NCBI RefSeq assembly: GCF_013403875.1
Contig: NZ_JACBNX010000019.1
Coordinates: 56,914-120,913, forward strand
Source of the DNA: Burkholderia guangdongensis
GTDB lineage: Bacteria; Pseudomonadota; Gammaproteobacteria; Burkholderiales; Burkholderiaceae
Length of the DNA stretch: 64,000 nt
Direction of reading: 5' to 3'
Positions 26,859 to 35,366 of the stretch are shown here, one piece after another. The first letter of the stretch is position 1; the number at the start of each line of letters is the position of its first letter. A program made the position numbers and the translations under genes. The notes beneath the pieces are model-generated. The model saw only the letters and a program-made list of their open reading frames with translations. It was not told where the DNA came from and made no database searches.

Positions 26859-27148
26859 AACGGATCGGTAAGGTGGCGGCGCATGCCCTGGCGGCACTGC
26901 TGGTCGCCTATATCATTGGCCCGTGGCTGTACAACTCCGACGCATTCGTCAACTGGCTCAACGGCCCGTCCGGCTCCCGTTTCTTTTCCTGGCTCTTCAA
27001 TCTGTTCGGATCCATCGGTGGCGAGCAGGATGAAGACATAGCGATCGCATTCATGTTCGGGGTGTCTCTGGTGATCGCAATGGTGATCGTGTGGGCGACG
27101 TCGCGCTTGGTGGTTCAACCACTGCTAAAACGTCGGTCCGGGCGCTGA
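26855..27148 (+). CDS. two-helix membrane protein, candidate immunity partner
   Basis: The 97-residue protein has an N-terminal helix (AAHALAALLVAYIIGPWLY) and a second helix (IAFMFGVSLVIAMVIVWATS). A periplasmic loop of about 40 residues with GSIGGEQDEDI lies between them. Its ATG is inside the stop of the DUF2778 gene (ATGA), the tight coupling typical of effector-immunity pairs. A membrane-tethered periplasmic loop would suit protection against a periplasmic peptidoglycan enzyme, but this role is inference. The sequence does not look like a known immunity family to me. Gene order and size support the pair more than sequence does. Confidence 0.6.
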   Translation: MKRIGKVAAHALAALLVAYIIGPWLYNSDAFVNWLNGPSGSRFFSWLFNLFGSIGGEQDEDIAIAFMFGVSLVIAMVIVWATSRLVVQPLLKRRSGR

Positions 27149-27175
27149 TTTTCCCCGGTTTCGTTTCGATCGCGC

Positions 27176-27212
27176 GCGTTTGGCATGCGGCAAGCCGGCG
27201 CATGCCAAACGC
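27176..27212. terminator. strong inverted repeat between converging genes
   Basis: A perfect 13-pair palindrome (GCGTTTGGCATGC / GCATGCCAAACGC) with an eleven-base loop lies between the stops of the two converging genes. It lacks a T-tract. Confidence 0.55.
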
Positions 27213-27230
27213 GGCCTGCCATGCGCCCCG

Positions 27231-28205
27231 CTATCGCTCGCCCAGGAACGACAGCAGCAGCCGGGTCACCTCGGCCGGCTTTTCCTGCTGGATGAAATGC
27301 CCGCCGAGCGGAATCAGATGGTTCCCCCGCAGGTTCGGCACCGTGCGTGGAAGATTCTCGTAATCGTCCTTCGTCATCTTCAGCACGCCGTCGAGTTCGC
27401 CGGCAATGAAGGTCGTCGGCTGCATGATGCGCGCACCGTCGAGGAACGGCGTCAGCTCCCAGTTCCGGTCGAGATTCCGGTACCAGTTGATGCCGCCGCG
27501 GAACCCCGACGTCCGGAACAGTTCGACGATGTAGTCCAGCTCGTCGGCCGGCAGCCACTCGGGCAGCGTGTCCGGAACCGCGAGATTGTCGATCAGGCGC
27601 GTCGTCTTGTCGAAGCGCGCGAGGCTCGCGCGCCGGTGCGCGTCGTGCAGCTGCGCGTCGCCGGACGCCGTGTACAGCACGCCGAGCAGCGAGCGCCGGA
27701 TGTCGAGCTCGAACTCCCGCTCGGCCCGCTCCGGCTCCTGGAAGTAATGCTGGTAGAAATGCCGCTCCTGCGTCGCGATGTCGAAGCGCACCGCCGGGCG
27801 CACCTTGTGGCGCGGCACGTACGGCACGCTCAGCAGCGCCAGCTTCCTGAACAGATCCGGCCGCAGCAGCGACGCGTACTGCACGACCACCGAGCCCCAG
27901 TCGTGGCCGACGAGCGTCGCCTCCTCCTCGCCGAGCGCGCGCACGAGCCCGACCAGATCCCCGACGAGATTGAGCACGTGATACGCATCCGTCGCCTGCG
28001 GTGCGTCGGTGAGGCCGTAGCCGCGCTGGTCCATCGCGACGACGCGGTAACCGGCGTCGACGAGCGGCCCGATCTGGTGCCGCCACGAAAACCACGATTC
28101 GGGCCAGCCGTGGCACAGCAGCACGAGCGGGCCCGTGCCCTCGTCGACGTAATGCATGCGGATGCCGTTGGTAAACGCATACCGGTGCTTCCAGTCCCTC
28201 GCCAT
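27231..28205 (-). CDS. alpha/beta hydrolase, epoxide-hydrolase-like
   Basis: The 324-residue alpha/beta hydrolase has the oxyanion motif HGWPESW near residue 32 and the nucleophile aspartate D102 in LVGHDWGS. An aspartate nucleophile is typical of epoxide hydrolases and dehalogenases. The catalytic histidine is in GGHFIQQEKP near the C-terminus. The HGxP motif and overall length favour epoxide hydrolase over dehalogenase. The true substrate is unknown. The ATG at 28205 follows an AAGGAG site. It is divergent from the Nudix gene. Confidence 0.85.
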   Translation of the reverse strand: MARDWKHRYAFTNGIRMHYVDEGTGPLVLLCHGWPESWFSWRHQIGPLVDAGYRVVAMDQRGYGLTDAPQATDAYHVLNLVGDLVGLVRALGEEEATLVGHDWGSVVVQYASLLRPDLFRKLALLSVPYVPRHKVRPAVRFDIATQERHFYQHYFQEPERAEREFELDIRRSLLGVLYTASGDAQLHDAHRRASLARFDKTTRLIDNLAVPDTLPEWLPADELDYIVELFRTSGFRGGINWYRNLDRNWELTPFLDGARIMQPTTFIAGELDGVLKMTKDDYENLPRTVPNLRGNHLIPLGGHFIQQEKPAEVTRLLLSFLGER

Positions 28206-28355
28206 GTTTTTTGCGCTCCTTGATTGAAGAACGGCCGATGTCCGGGCGCGCCGCGCCCGCCAATCCATGATCATGCCCCGGCCGGCGCCGGACAACCATT
28301 CGAGAAAGCCCCGCCCCGGTGATACACTCGCATCACCTCGTCTTCGCCTTCCGAC

Positions 28356-28901
28356 ATGAAATTCTGCTCCGTCTGCGGCCACGAAGTCGTCGCGCGCATC
28401 CCGCCCGGCGACAACCGCGAGCGCTTCGTCTGCGATCAGTGCGGCACGATCCACTACCAGAACCCGCGCAACGTCGTCGGCACGGTCCCTGTCTGGGGCA
28501 ACCAGGTGCTGCTGTGCCGCCGCGCGATCGAGCCGCGCTACGGCTACTGGACGCTGCCCGCCGGTTTCATGGAGATGGGCGAGACGACCGCCGAGGCCGC
28601 CGCGCGCGAGACGCTCGAGGAGGCCGGCGCGCGCGTCGAGGTGCAGAGCCTGTTCACGCTGCTGAACGTGCCGCACGTGCATCAGGTGCACCTGTTCTAT
28701 CTCGCGCGGCTGAACGACGCGGATTTCGCGGCCGGCGAGGAGAGCCTCGAGGTGCGCCTGTTCGACGAAGCGGACATCCCGTGGGACGAAATCGCGTTCC
28801 CGACCGTCAGCCAGACCCTGCGCTTCTTCTTCGCCGATCGCGAAGCCGGCGACTACGGCGTTCACACCGGCGACATCTTCCGCTCGCTGCGCAACGGCTG
28901 A
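28356..28901 (+). CDS. Nudix hydrolase with N-terminal zinc ribbon (NudC-like)
   Basis: The 181-residue protein has a zinc ribbon with C4-x2-C7 and C26-x2-C29. A full Nudix box follows at residues 70-91 (GFMEMGETTAEAAARETLEE then AG), with all metal-binding glutamates. The family cleaves nucleoside diphosphates linked to another group. The zinc ribbon plus Nudix layout is seen in NudC-type NADH or ADP-ribose pyrophosphatases, but the NudC specificity motif was not seen. It ends 11 bases before aat and is likely co-transcribed with it. Confidence 0.88.
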   Translation: MKFCSVCGHEVVARIPPGDNRERFVCDQCGTIHYQNPRNVVGTVPVWGNQVLLCRRAIEPRYGYWTLPAGFMEMGETTAEAAARETLEEAGARVEVQSLFTLLNVPHVHQVHLFYLARLNDADFAAGEESLEVRLFDEADIPWDEIAFPTVSQTLRFFFADREAGDYGVHTGDIFRSLRNG

Positions 28902-28912
28902 GCGCCGCGGCG

Positions 28913-29677
28913 ATGGTTCCCTGGCTCGGCCTGGACGATCCGTTTCCGCCCGTCGAGCGTGCGCTCGGGGCCATGAGCGGCGCGCCGGGGCTGCTCGCCG
29001 CGAGCGCCGACCTGCTGCCGTGGCGACTCGCCGATGCGTACCGGCGCGGCATCTTCCCGTGGTATTCCGACGGACAGCCGGTGCTGTGGTGGAGCCCCGA
29101 CCCGCGGATGATCCTCGTGCCGGACGAGTTCAAGGTGTCGCCGTCGCTGAGGAAGACGTTGAAGCGCGTGCTGCGCGAGCCGAACTGGGAGGTCCGCGTC
29201 GATTTCGATTTCGCCGGCGTGATGCGCGCCTGCGCGCAGTCGCCGCGCCGCGGCCAGCGCGGCACGTGGATCACCGCGGAGATCATCGATGCGTATTCCG
29301 CGCTGTTCCGCTCCGGCCACGCGCACAGCATCGAGACCTGGCACGACGGACGGCGCGTCGGCGGGCTGTACGGCGTCGCGTTCGGGCGAATGTTCTTCGG
29401 TGAATCGATGTACGCGGACGTCAGCGACGCGTCGAAAATCGCGCTCGCCGCGCTCGTCGGGCATCTACGCGAGCACAGGCTGGAAATGATAGACTGCCAG
29501 CAAAATACGTCGCATCTAGCGTCGCTCGGTGGCCGCGAGATCGCACGCAGCGCGTTCATCGCCCACGTGCGCCGCGCGGTGGCCGAGCCGCCGATTCCGT
29601 GGCAGTTCGACAAGGGCGCGCTCGCCCGGCTCGCACACCGCGGCGAATCCGCGGGCCCGCACGGCAACGGGCGCTGA
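28913..29677 (+). CDS. aat: leucyl/phenylalanyl-tRNA-protein transferase Aat
   Basis: The 254-residue GNAT-fold enzyme adds Leu or Phe to N-terminal Arg or Lys of proteins, marking them for ClpS/ClpAP. The conserved RRGIFPWYSDGQPVLWWSPDPR block lies at residues 44-65; its core is GIFPWYSDG and WWSPDPR. Further motifs are GTWITAEIIDAY, GGLYGVAFGRMFFGESM, and IDCQQNTSHLASLGG. The ATG at 28913 fits the family start (VPWLG). It sits between the Nudix gene and bpt. Confidence 0.95.
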   Translation: MVPWLGLDDPFPPVERALGAMSGAPGLLAASADLLPWRLADAYRRGIFPWYSDGQPVLWWSPDPRMILVPDEFKVSPSLRKTLKRVLREPNWEVRVDFDFAGVMRACAQSPRRGQRGTWITAEIIDAYSALFRSGHAHSIETWHDGRRVGGLYGVAFGRMFFGESMYADVSDASKIALAALVGHLREHRLEMIDCQQNTSHLASLGGREIARSAFIAHVRRAVAEPPIPWQFDKGALARLAHRGESAGPHGNGR

Positions 29678-29708
29678 AGCGGCCTTACCCCTGCATCGAG
29701 AGCTGCCC

Positions 29709-30539
29709 ATGACTCACCCGACTGAGCTGCCGCTTTCACCGCTTTCGGCGTTGCAGTTCTATGCAACGGCCCCGTACCCGTGCAGTTATCTGGACGGCCG
29801 CGTCGCGCGCTCGCAAGTCGCGACGCCGAGCCACCTGATCAATTCCGATCTCTACACCGAACTCGTGAAGGCCGGCTTCCGCCGTTCCGGCGTGTTCACG
29901 TACCGGCCGTACTGCGACGGCTGCCGCGCGTGCATCCCGGTGCGCGTGCCGGTCGCCGAGTTCGCGCCGAACCGCACGCAGCGGCGGATGTGGAAGCGGC
30001 ATCGCGGGCTCGTCGCGAACGTGTCGCCGCTCCACTACGACGAGGAGCATTACGCGCTCTACATGCGCTATCAGTCGGCGCGCCACGCGGGCGGCGGCAT
30101 GGATCGCGACAGCCGCGACCAGTACGAGCAGTTCCTGCTGCAGAGCCGGATCAACTCGCGGCTCGTCGAATTCCGCGATCCCGGCGCGCCCGGCGGCGAG
30201 CCAGGCACGCTGCGGATGGTCAGCATGATCGACATCCTCGGCGACGGGCTGTCGTCCGTCTACACGTTCTTCGAGCCGGACGATCCGCATACGAGCTACG
30301 GCACCTACAACATCCTGTGGCAGATCGAGCAGGCGAAGAGCCTCGGGCTGCCGTACGTCTATCTCGGCTACTGGATCCGCGAAAGCCAGAAGATGGCGTA
30401 CAAGGCGAACTTCCGGCCGCTCGAGGGGCTCGTCGACGGGCGCTGGAAGGTGCTCGATCCGCAGCACGTCGATCTGCCGCCCGTCGACGCGGCGTTCGCG
30501 CGCGCGCCGCTGCCCGGCGGCCATTCCGGCACCGTCTGA
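29709..30539 (+). CDS. bpt: aspartate/glutamate leucyltransferase Bpt
   Basis: The 276-residue protein belongs to the bacterial ATE1/Bpt family. Bpt adds leucine to N-terminal Asp or Glu for degradation by ClpAP. It has the N-terminal PCSYLDGRVARSQVA block, the cysteine-containing YRPYCDGCRACIPVRVPV stretch and the C-terminal YWIRESQKMAYKANFRPLE segment. It follows aat by 31 bases; this pairing of the two N-degron transferases is common in beta- and gammaproteobacteria. All conserved cysteines are present. Confidence 0.95.
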   Translation: MTHPTELPLSPLSALQFYATAPYPCSYLDGRVARSQVATPSHLINSDLYTELVKAGFRRSGVFTYRPYCDGCRACIPVRVPVAEFAPNRTQRRMWKRHRGLVANVSPLHYDEEHYALYMRYQSARHAGGGMDRDSRDQYEQFLLQSRINSRLVEFRDPGAPGGEPGTLRMVSMIDILGDGLSSVYTFFEPDDPHTSYGTYNILWQIEQAKSLGLPYVYLGYWIRESQKMAYKANFRPLEGLVDGRWKVLDPQHVDLPPVDAAFARAPLPGGHSGTV

Positions 30540-30626
30540 ACCTGTCGAACAGCGAACCCGGCCCCGCTTGCGCAACTGCCTGTAAAATGGCGGGTTATCC
30601 CATTTCCGGCTGTCCGTCCATCTCCC

Positions 30627-31664
30627 GTGTTCAGTTCCCTCTACCCGCTCGCCCGCGCATCCCTGTTCAAGATGGATGCGGAAGACGCCCACCACCTGAC
30701 GCTGCAAGCGCTCGGCATGGCCGGCCGCACCGGCCTCGCGTGCATGCTGTCCGCGCACGTGCCCGACGCGCCCCGCACCGTGATGGGCATCGAGTTCCGT
30801 AACCCGGTGGGCCTGGCGGCCGGCCTCGACAAGGACGGCGCGGCGATCGACGGCCTCGCGGCGCTCGGCTTCGGCTTCATCGAGGTCGGCACGGTCACGC
30901 CGCGCCCGCAGCCCGGCAATCCGCGCCCGCGGATGTTCCGGCTGCCGCAGGCCGAAGCGCTGATCAACCGGATGGGCTTCAACAACCAGGGCGTCGACCA
31001 GTTCGTGAAGAACGTGCAGGCGGCCCGCTATCGCGGCGTGCTCGGCCTGAACATCGGCAAGAACGCCGACACGCCGATCGAGCGCGCGGCCGACGATTAC
31101 CTGTACTGCCTCGAGCGCGTGTATCCGTTCGCGAGCTACGTGACGATCAACATCTCGTCGCCGAACACGAAGAACCTGCGCCAGCTGCAGGGCGCGGGCG
31201 AGCTCGACGCGCTGCTCGCCGCGCTGAAGGACAAGCAGCAGCGTCTCGCCGATCTGCACGGCAAGCTCGTGCCGCTCGCGCTGAAGATCGCGCCCGATCT
31301 CGACGACGAGCAGGTGAAGGCGATCGCCGACACGCTGCTGCGCCACCAGATCGAAGCCGTGATCGCGACCAACACGACGCTGTCGCGCGACGCGGTGCAG
31401 GGCCTGCCGCACGCGGACGAAGCGGGTGGCCTGTCCGGGCGCCCGGTGTTCAACGCGTCGAACGAAGTGATCCGCAAGCTGCACGCGGAGCTCGGCAGCG
31501 CGGTGCCGATCATCGGGGTCGGCGGCATCTTTTCCGGCGAGGACGCGCGTGCGAAACTCGCTGCCGGCGCGTCGCTCGTCCAGCTCTACACGGGCTTCAT
31601 CTACCGCGGCCCGGCGCTGGTCGCCGACTGCGTGCGCGCGATCGCTCGCGATCGGGCGTCGTAA
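30627..31664 (+). CDS. pyrD: dihydroorotate dehydrogenase (quinone), class 2
   Basis: The 345-residue FMN enzyme oxidises dihydroorotate to orotate at the membrane, passing electrons to quinone, in pyrimidine synthesis. It has the class 2 N-terminal helices, NPVGLAAGLDKDGAAIDGL, INRMGFNNQGVD, the catalytic-serine NISSPNTKNLRQLQ block and IGVGGIFSGEDA. The GTG at 30627 gives the full N-terminal quinone-tunnel region. The ATG before DAEDAHH would remove it. The length is typical. Confidence 0.95.
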   Translation: MFSSLYPLARASLFKMDAEDAHHLTLQALGMAGRTGLACMLSAHVPDAPRTVMGIEFRNPVGLAAGLDKDGAAIDGLAALGFGFIEVGTVTPRPQPGNPRPRMFRLPQAEALINRMGFNNQGVDQFVKNVQAARYRGVLGLNIGKNADTPIERAADDYLYCLERVYPFASYVTINISSPNTKNLRQLQGAGELDALLAALKDKQQRLADLHGKLVPLALKIAPDLDDEQVKAIADTLLRHQIEAVIATNTTLSRDAVQGLPHADEAGGLSGRPVFNASNEVIRKLHAELGSAVPIIGVGGIFSGEDARAKLAAGASLVQLYTGFIYRGPALVADCVRAIARDRAS

Positions 31665-31680
31665 TATAGAAATAAACAAA

Positions 31681-31759
31681 CGATATTTATCGGTCGATTG
31701 CGTTTTCGCTATCATCAACGCGGATATATCGACTGAAACCTATCGACCGAAACCTATCG
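31681..31759 (+). promoter_or_regulatory. repeat-rich leader upstream of the uptake genes
   Basis: An inverted repeat CGATA-TT-TATCG occurs at 31681-31692. Two direct copies of GAAACCTATCG occur at 31735-31745 and 31749-31759, fourteen bases apart. They lie 28 bases before the start codon and look like operator sites. The bound regulator is unknown; CysB or another LysR protein would suit cystine uptake. Confidence 0.5.
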
Positions 31760-31787
31760 CCCCGAACCGGACAAGGACAGAGACAAG

Positions 31788-32582
31788 ATGAAAATTGCGC
31801 TGCTGAAGAAATTGATGGTCGCCGGCCTGATCGGCGCCTCGCTCGCCGCCGCGACCGCGCATGCGGCCGACCTCCTCGACGAAGTGAAGCAGCGCGGCAC
31901 GCTGCGCGTCGGCCTCGAAGGCACGTTCCCGCCGTTCAACTCGAAGGCGCCGGACGGCCAGCTCGTCGGCTTCGACGTCGACGTCGCGAAGGCGATCGCC
32001 GCGAAGCTCGGCGTGAAGCCCGAGTTCGTCACGACCGAATGGAGCGGCATCATCGCCGGCCTGCAGGCGGGCAAGTTCGACGTGATCGTCAACCAGGTCG
32101 GCATCACCGACAAGCGCAAGGAAGTGCTCGACTTCTCGACGCCGTACACGTACTCGAACGCGCAACTGATCCAGCGCAAGGACGACACGCGCGCGTTCAA
32201 GTCGCTGGACGATCTGAAGGGCAAGAAGCTCGGCGTCGGTCTCGGCACGAACTACATGGACATGGCGAAGTCGGTGCCGGGCGTCGACGTGAAGACCTAC
32301 CCGGGCGCGCCCGAGTATCTGCGCGATCTCGCGGCCGGCCGGCTCGACGCGGCGCTGAACGATCGCCTGATGCTCGCGTACCTGCTGAAGAATTCGCAGC
32401 TGCCGCTTCGCACCGGCGCGAACGTCGGCCCCGGCAATGCGTCCGGCATCCCGTTCAAGAAGGGCAATCCGAAGTTCGAGAAGGCGATCGACGACGCGAT
32501 CGCGCAGCTCGACGCCAACGGCACGTTCGCGAAGATCTCGGACAAGTGGTTCGGCATCGACGTGACGAAACCCGCGAAGTAA
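31788..32582 (+). CDS. periplasmic amino-acid (cystine-type) binding protein
   Basis: The 264-residue protein starts with a signal peptide cut near residue 26 (ATAHA-AD). The mature part is a family-3 solute-binding domain with GTLRVGLEGTFPPFNS, GQLVGFDVDVAKAIAAKLG, and SGIIAGLQAGKFDVIVNQVG. The spacing and the LRTGANVG/GIPFKKGNPKF block near the C-terminus resemble cystine binders such as FliY/TcyA, but other polar amino acids are possible. A permease follows after 27 bases. Spacing to upstream pyrD is 123 bases with its own regulatory repeats. Confidence 0.85.
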   Translation: MKIALLKKLMVAGLIGASLAAATAHAADLLDEVKQRGTLRVGLEGTFPPFNSKAPDGQLVGFDVDVAKAIAAKLGVKPEFVTTEWSGIIAGLQAGKFDVIVNQVGITDKRKEVLDFSTPYTYSNAQLIQRKDDTRAFKSLDDLKGKKLGVGLGTNYMDMAKSVPGVDVKTYPGAPEYLRDLAAGRLDAALNDRLMLAYLLKNSQLPLRTGANVGPGNASGIPFKKGNPKFEKAIDDAIAQLDANGTFAKISDKWFGIDVTKPAK

Positions 32583-32609
32583 GCGGCGCCCGTACCCGAT
32601 CCGCCGTTC

Positions 32610-33302
32610 ATGTCGACCACCACCCTGCTCGTCCAGTCGCTGCCCGTCCTCGCGCAGGGCGCCGCGCTGACCGTCAAGTTCGCCGTGCTGTCGATGGTGT
32701 TCGGCCTGCTCGGCGCGGTCGTGCTCGCGATGATGGGCATTCGCCAGAGCGACGGGCTCGTCGGCTTCAAGCGCTTCTGCGTCGACGCGCTCGCGTCGGT
32801 CTCGCGTGCATACATCAGCGTGATGCGCGGCACGCCGCTGCTCGTGCAGATCTTCGTGATCTATTACGGGCTGCCGAGCCTCGGCATCGAGCTCGACCCG
32901 ACGCCCGCCGGCGTGATCGCGCTGTCCGCGAACGTCGCCGCGTACCTGTCCGAGAGCATGCGCGGCGCGATCAACGGGATCCATCGCGGCCAGTGGCTCG
33001 CCGCGTACAGCCTCGGGCTGTCGTGGACGCAGACGCTGCGCTACGTGATCGGCCCGCAGGCGCTGCGCATCGCGGTGCCGAGCCTGTCGAACAGCCTGAT
33101 CAGCCTGATCAAGGACACGTCGCTCGTGTCGGTGATCACCGTGACCGAGCTGTTGCGCAGCGCGCAGGAAATCATCGCGTCGACCTACCAGCCGCTGCCG
33201 CTTTATCTCGCCGCCGCGGCCGTGTACTGGGTGCTGTGCCAGATCCTCGAATGGGTGCAGCGCTGGTACGAGAAACGGCTCGCGCTGCCGGGCCGGCACT
33301 GA
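32610..33302 (+). CDS. amino-acid (cystine-type) ABC transporter permease
   Basis: The 230-residue HisM/YecS-type permease has about five membrane helices and the family blocks SRAYISVMRGTPLLVQIFVIYYGLP, shown in part as MRGTPLLVQ, and SLGLSWTQTLRYVIGPQALRI with the EAA-loop glycine. It pairs with the binding protein just upstream. No ATP-binding protein gene follows; the next gene is on the opposite strand. The system must therefore use an ATPase encoded elsewhere. Confidence 0.87.
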   Translation: MSTTTLLVQSLPVLAQGAALTVKFAVLSMVFGLLGAVVLAMMGIRQSDGLVGFKRFCVDALASVSRAYISVMRGTPLLVQIFVIYYGLPSLGIELDPTPAGVIALSANVAAYLSESMRGAINGIHRGQWLAAYSLGLSWTQTLRYVIGPQALRIAVPSLSNSLISLIKDTSLVSVITVTELLRSAQEIIASTYQPLPLYLAAAAVYWVLCQILEWVQRWYEKRLALPGRH

Positions 33303-33318
33303 GCCGCCGCGCGGCGCG

Positions 33319-34305
33319 TCACTCCATCGGATAGCGCACGCCGAGCGCCGCGCGCGCCGCGTCGGTCATCGCGATCATCCGTCGCGAGTGATCGTGCGTC
33401 ATCACCGGGCTCTCGATCTCACCCGCGCGCAGTAGCGCGCAGAAATGCTCGGTCTCGTAGTTGAGGCCGCCGCCGTCGAACGGCTCGTCGAGTTCGACGA
33501 CACGCCCGTCCGCGTAGCGGATCGTCGCGCGCGCCGGGTCCCACCAGTTTTCGTGGATCGTCACGTGCCCGAGCGCCGCCGCGAGCAGCGCGTCGCCGCG
33601 CCCGTGCACGTCGAGCCCGCAGAAGAGCTGGGCGACGCCGCCGCGCGCGTGGCGGCTGTTCACGCTCGCGAATACGTCGACGCCGGTCGCGCCGACGCGG
33701 CCAAACGTTTGCACGTCGAGCGCCGCGCCGAGCCAGTCGACCGCCAGAAACATCTCGTAGATGCCGATGTCGAGCAGCGCGCCGCCCGCCTGCTCGAAGC
33801 GGTAGACCGGATGATCGTCCGGCACCGTCGACGACGCGCAGCCGGCCCGCACGAGCCGGATCTCGCCGATCGGATCGTCAGCCAGATGCGCGCGCAACTT
33901 CCGGTACAGCGGGTAGAACGGCGGCTTCATCGCCTCCATGAACAGCACGCGCGCGTCGCGCGCGGCACGCAGCACGGCGTCGAGCTGCGCCGCGTTGATC
34001 ATCGCGGGTTTTTCGCAGAGCACCGCCTTGCCGGCCGCGATCGCCGCGAGCGCGTATTGCGCGTGGCTGTCGTTCAGCGTCGCGACGTAGATCGCGTCCA
34101 CGCCGCTCGCGAGCAGCGCGTCGAGGCTCGCGGCGGGCGTGCCGCCGTGTTCCGCGCAGAACGCGGCGCAGGCTTGCGCGCGGCGCGCCCAGACGCCGGC
34201 GAGCACCGCGCCGCGCACATGCGCGAGGCTGCGCGCGAAGCGATGGGCAATGCTGCCCGCGCCGACGATGCCGAAGCGGACCGGCCGTGGATCGAGTTCG
34301 CTCAT
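33319..34305 (-). CDS. Gfo/Idh/MocA-family NAD(P)-dependent oxidoreductase
   Basis: The 328-residue protein has the Rossmann start RFGIVGAGSIAHRFARSL (GxGxxA), the VYVATLND-type strand, and the signature EKP motif in GKAVLCEKPAMIN. A C-terminal dehydrogenase domain with GGALLDIGIYEMF follows; the GGxxxDxG motif contains a catalytic aspartate. The substrate is probably a sugar or trans-dihydrodiol. The ATG at 34305 is chosen because the Rossmann fold begins ten residues later. The downstream converging neighbour is the permease; upstream is a GntR regulator on the same strand. Confidence 0.88.
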   Translation of the reverse strand: MSELDPRPVRFGIVGAGSIAHRFARSLAHVRGAVLAGVWARRAQACAAFCAEHGGTPAASLDALLASGVDAIYVATLNDSHAQYALAAIAAGKAVLCEKPAMINAAQLDAVLRAARDARVLFMEAMKPPFYPLYRKLRAHLADDPIGEIRLVRAGCASSTVPDDHPVYRFEQAGGALLDIGIYEMFLAVDWLGAALDVQTFGRVGATGVDVFASVNSRHARGGVAQLFCGLDVHGRGDALLAAALGHVTIHENWWDPARATIRYADGRVVELDEPFDGGGLNYETEHFCALLRAGEIESPVMTHDHSRRMIAMTDAARAALGVRYPME

Positions 34306-34395
34306 CCGGAATTCCGTGGTCGATGGCCGACACAGCGCCGGCCGGCCGTCATGATAAACGGCCAGCCGGATCCGGACCAACAAAGCGCGCGGGCG

Positions 34396-35112
34396 TCAGG
34401 CGCGCGCGGGCACCTCGACCGAGAAATCGCGCGAGATTTCGTCGGCGCCGAAGTCGATCAGCGCGAGCGCGGCCGCTTCGGCCTCGCGTGGATCGCGCCG
34501 CTCGATCGCCTCGACGACGCGCGCATGCGCGGCGAGCGACCGCGCGTACGCGTTGTCCTGCTGCGCGACGCGCGGATTCACGAGCCGCACCGCGCCGCGC
34601 ACGATCGCGGCCATCTGCTGGAAGAACTGGTTGCCGCTTGCCTGGACGATCCGCGTATGCAGCAGTTCGTCGGCCGCGTCATAGCCGGCCTCCCCCGGCT
34701 GCAGCGGCTTGAACGCGTCGAACGCCTCGCGGATGCCGGCGATCTCGGCCGCGCTCGCGCGCACCGCGGCCTGCGCGGTCGCGCGCGGCTCGATCAGCAT
34801 CCGGAATTCGATCACGTCCCGCATGAACTGCGGGTCGGGCTTCGCGCGGAAGCGCCAGCTGACAACGTCCTCGTCGATCATCCGCCAGTCGCGCATCGGC
34901 CGGATGCGCGTGCCGACCTTCGGCCGAACATCGAGCATGTCGCGCGCGAGCAACATCGACAGCGCCTCGCGCATCACCGTGCGACTGACGTCGAAATCCT
35001 TCGACAGCACGTCCTGTGGCGGCAGGATGCCGCCGTACTTGTCCTCGACAATGCCCGTGACAAGCCCATCCATCACTTTGGCGACCAGTGACCGGTCCTT
35101 TCCCTGCTCCAT
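34396..35112 (-). CDS. GntR-family transcriptional regulator, FadR/FCD subfamily
   Basis: The 238-residue repressor has an N-terminal winged helix (VTGIVEDKYGGILPPQDVLSK, then VSRTVMREALSMLLARDMLD at residues 42-62). A FCD ligand-binding domain follows, with the metal-site pattern VIEFRMLIEP, LLHTRIVQASGN and AHARVVEAI. Such regulators sense sugar acids or hydroxy acids. The ATG at 35112 matches the family start. The oxidoreductase gene lies 90 bases downstream on the same strand and is the likeliest target together with the regulator itself. Confidence 0.9.
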   Translation of the reverse strand: MEQGKDRSLVAKVMDGLVTGIVEDKYGGILPPQDVLSKDFDVSRTVMREALSMLLARDMLDVRPKVGTRIRPMRDWRMIDEDVVSWRFRAKPDPQFMRDVIEFRMLIEPRATAQAAVRASAAEIAGIREAFDAFKPLQPGEAGYDAADELLHTRIVQASGNQFFQQMAAIVRGAVRLVNPRVAQQDNAYARSLAAHARVVEAIERRDPREAEAAALALIDFGADEISRDFSVEVPARA

Positions 35113-35281
35113 GACACCTCCCCGTGCGTCTGTTCGCGAAAACCTGCTCAGCAGTTCCGCCGGCCCTGGTTACGACGTATGTTCTTATGATCTATAAGTT
35201 GATTGGTTTCCAGGCCATTCCGCTATCTGGTATACACCTGACAGGGTTATCCCTCTTTCGATTCAACTGACTTATAAATCT
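35113..35281 (-). promoter_or_regulatory. AT-rich control region of the GntR gene
   Basis: This region holds a GGTATACAC stretch at 35229-35237, near the TGGTATACCA type used by FadR/GntR regulators. It also holds the inverted pair CTATAAGTTGA / TCAACTGACTTATAA, roughly 35187-35277. These are likely sites of autoregulation, inferred from position and symmetry. Confidence 0.45.
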
Positions 35282-35283
35282 CC

Positions 35284-35320
35284 AAAAAAAACCCGGAAAG
35301 CGCGTGGCGCGCGTTCCGGG
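35284..35320 (-). terminator. rho-independent terminator of rpiA region
   Basis: On the minus strand a 13-pair stem (CCCGGAACGCGCG-type, one mismatch) with a three-base loop is followed by eight Ts. It sits 47 bases after the rpiA stop. Confidence 0.85.
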
Positions 35321-35366
35321 CCCGGGAGCGCGCGGCGTCGAATGCGCCGCGCGCTCAACCGTGCGC

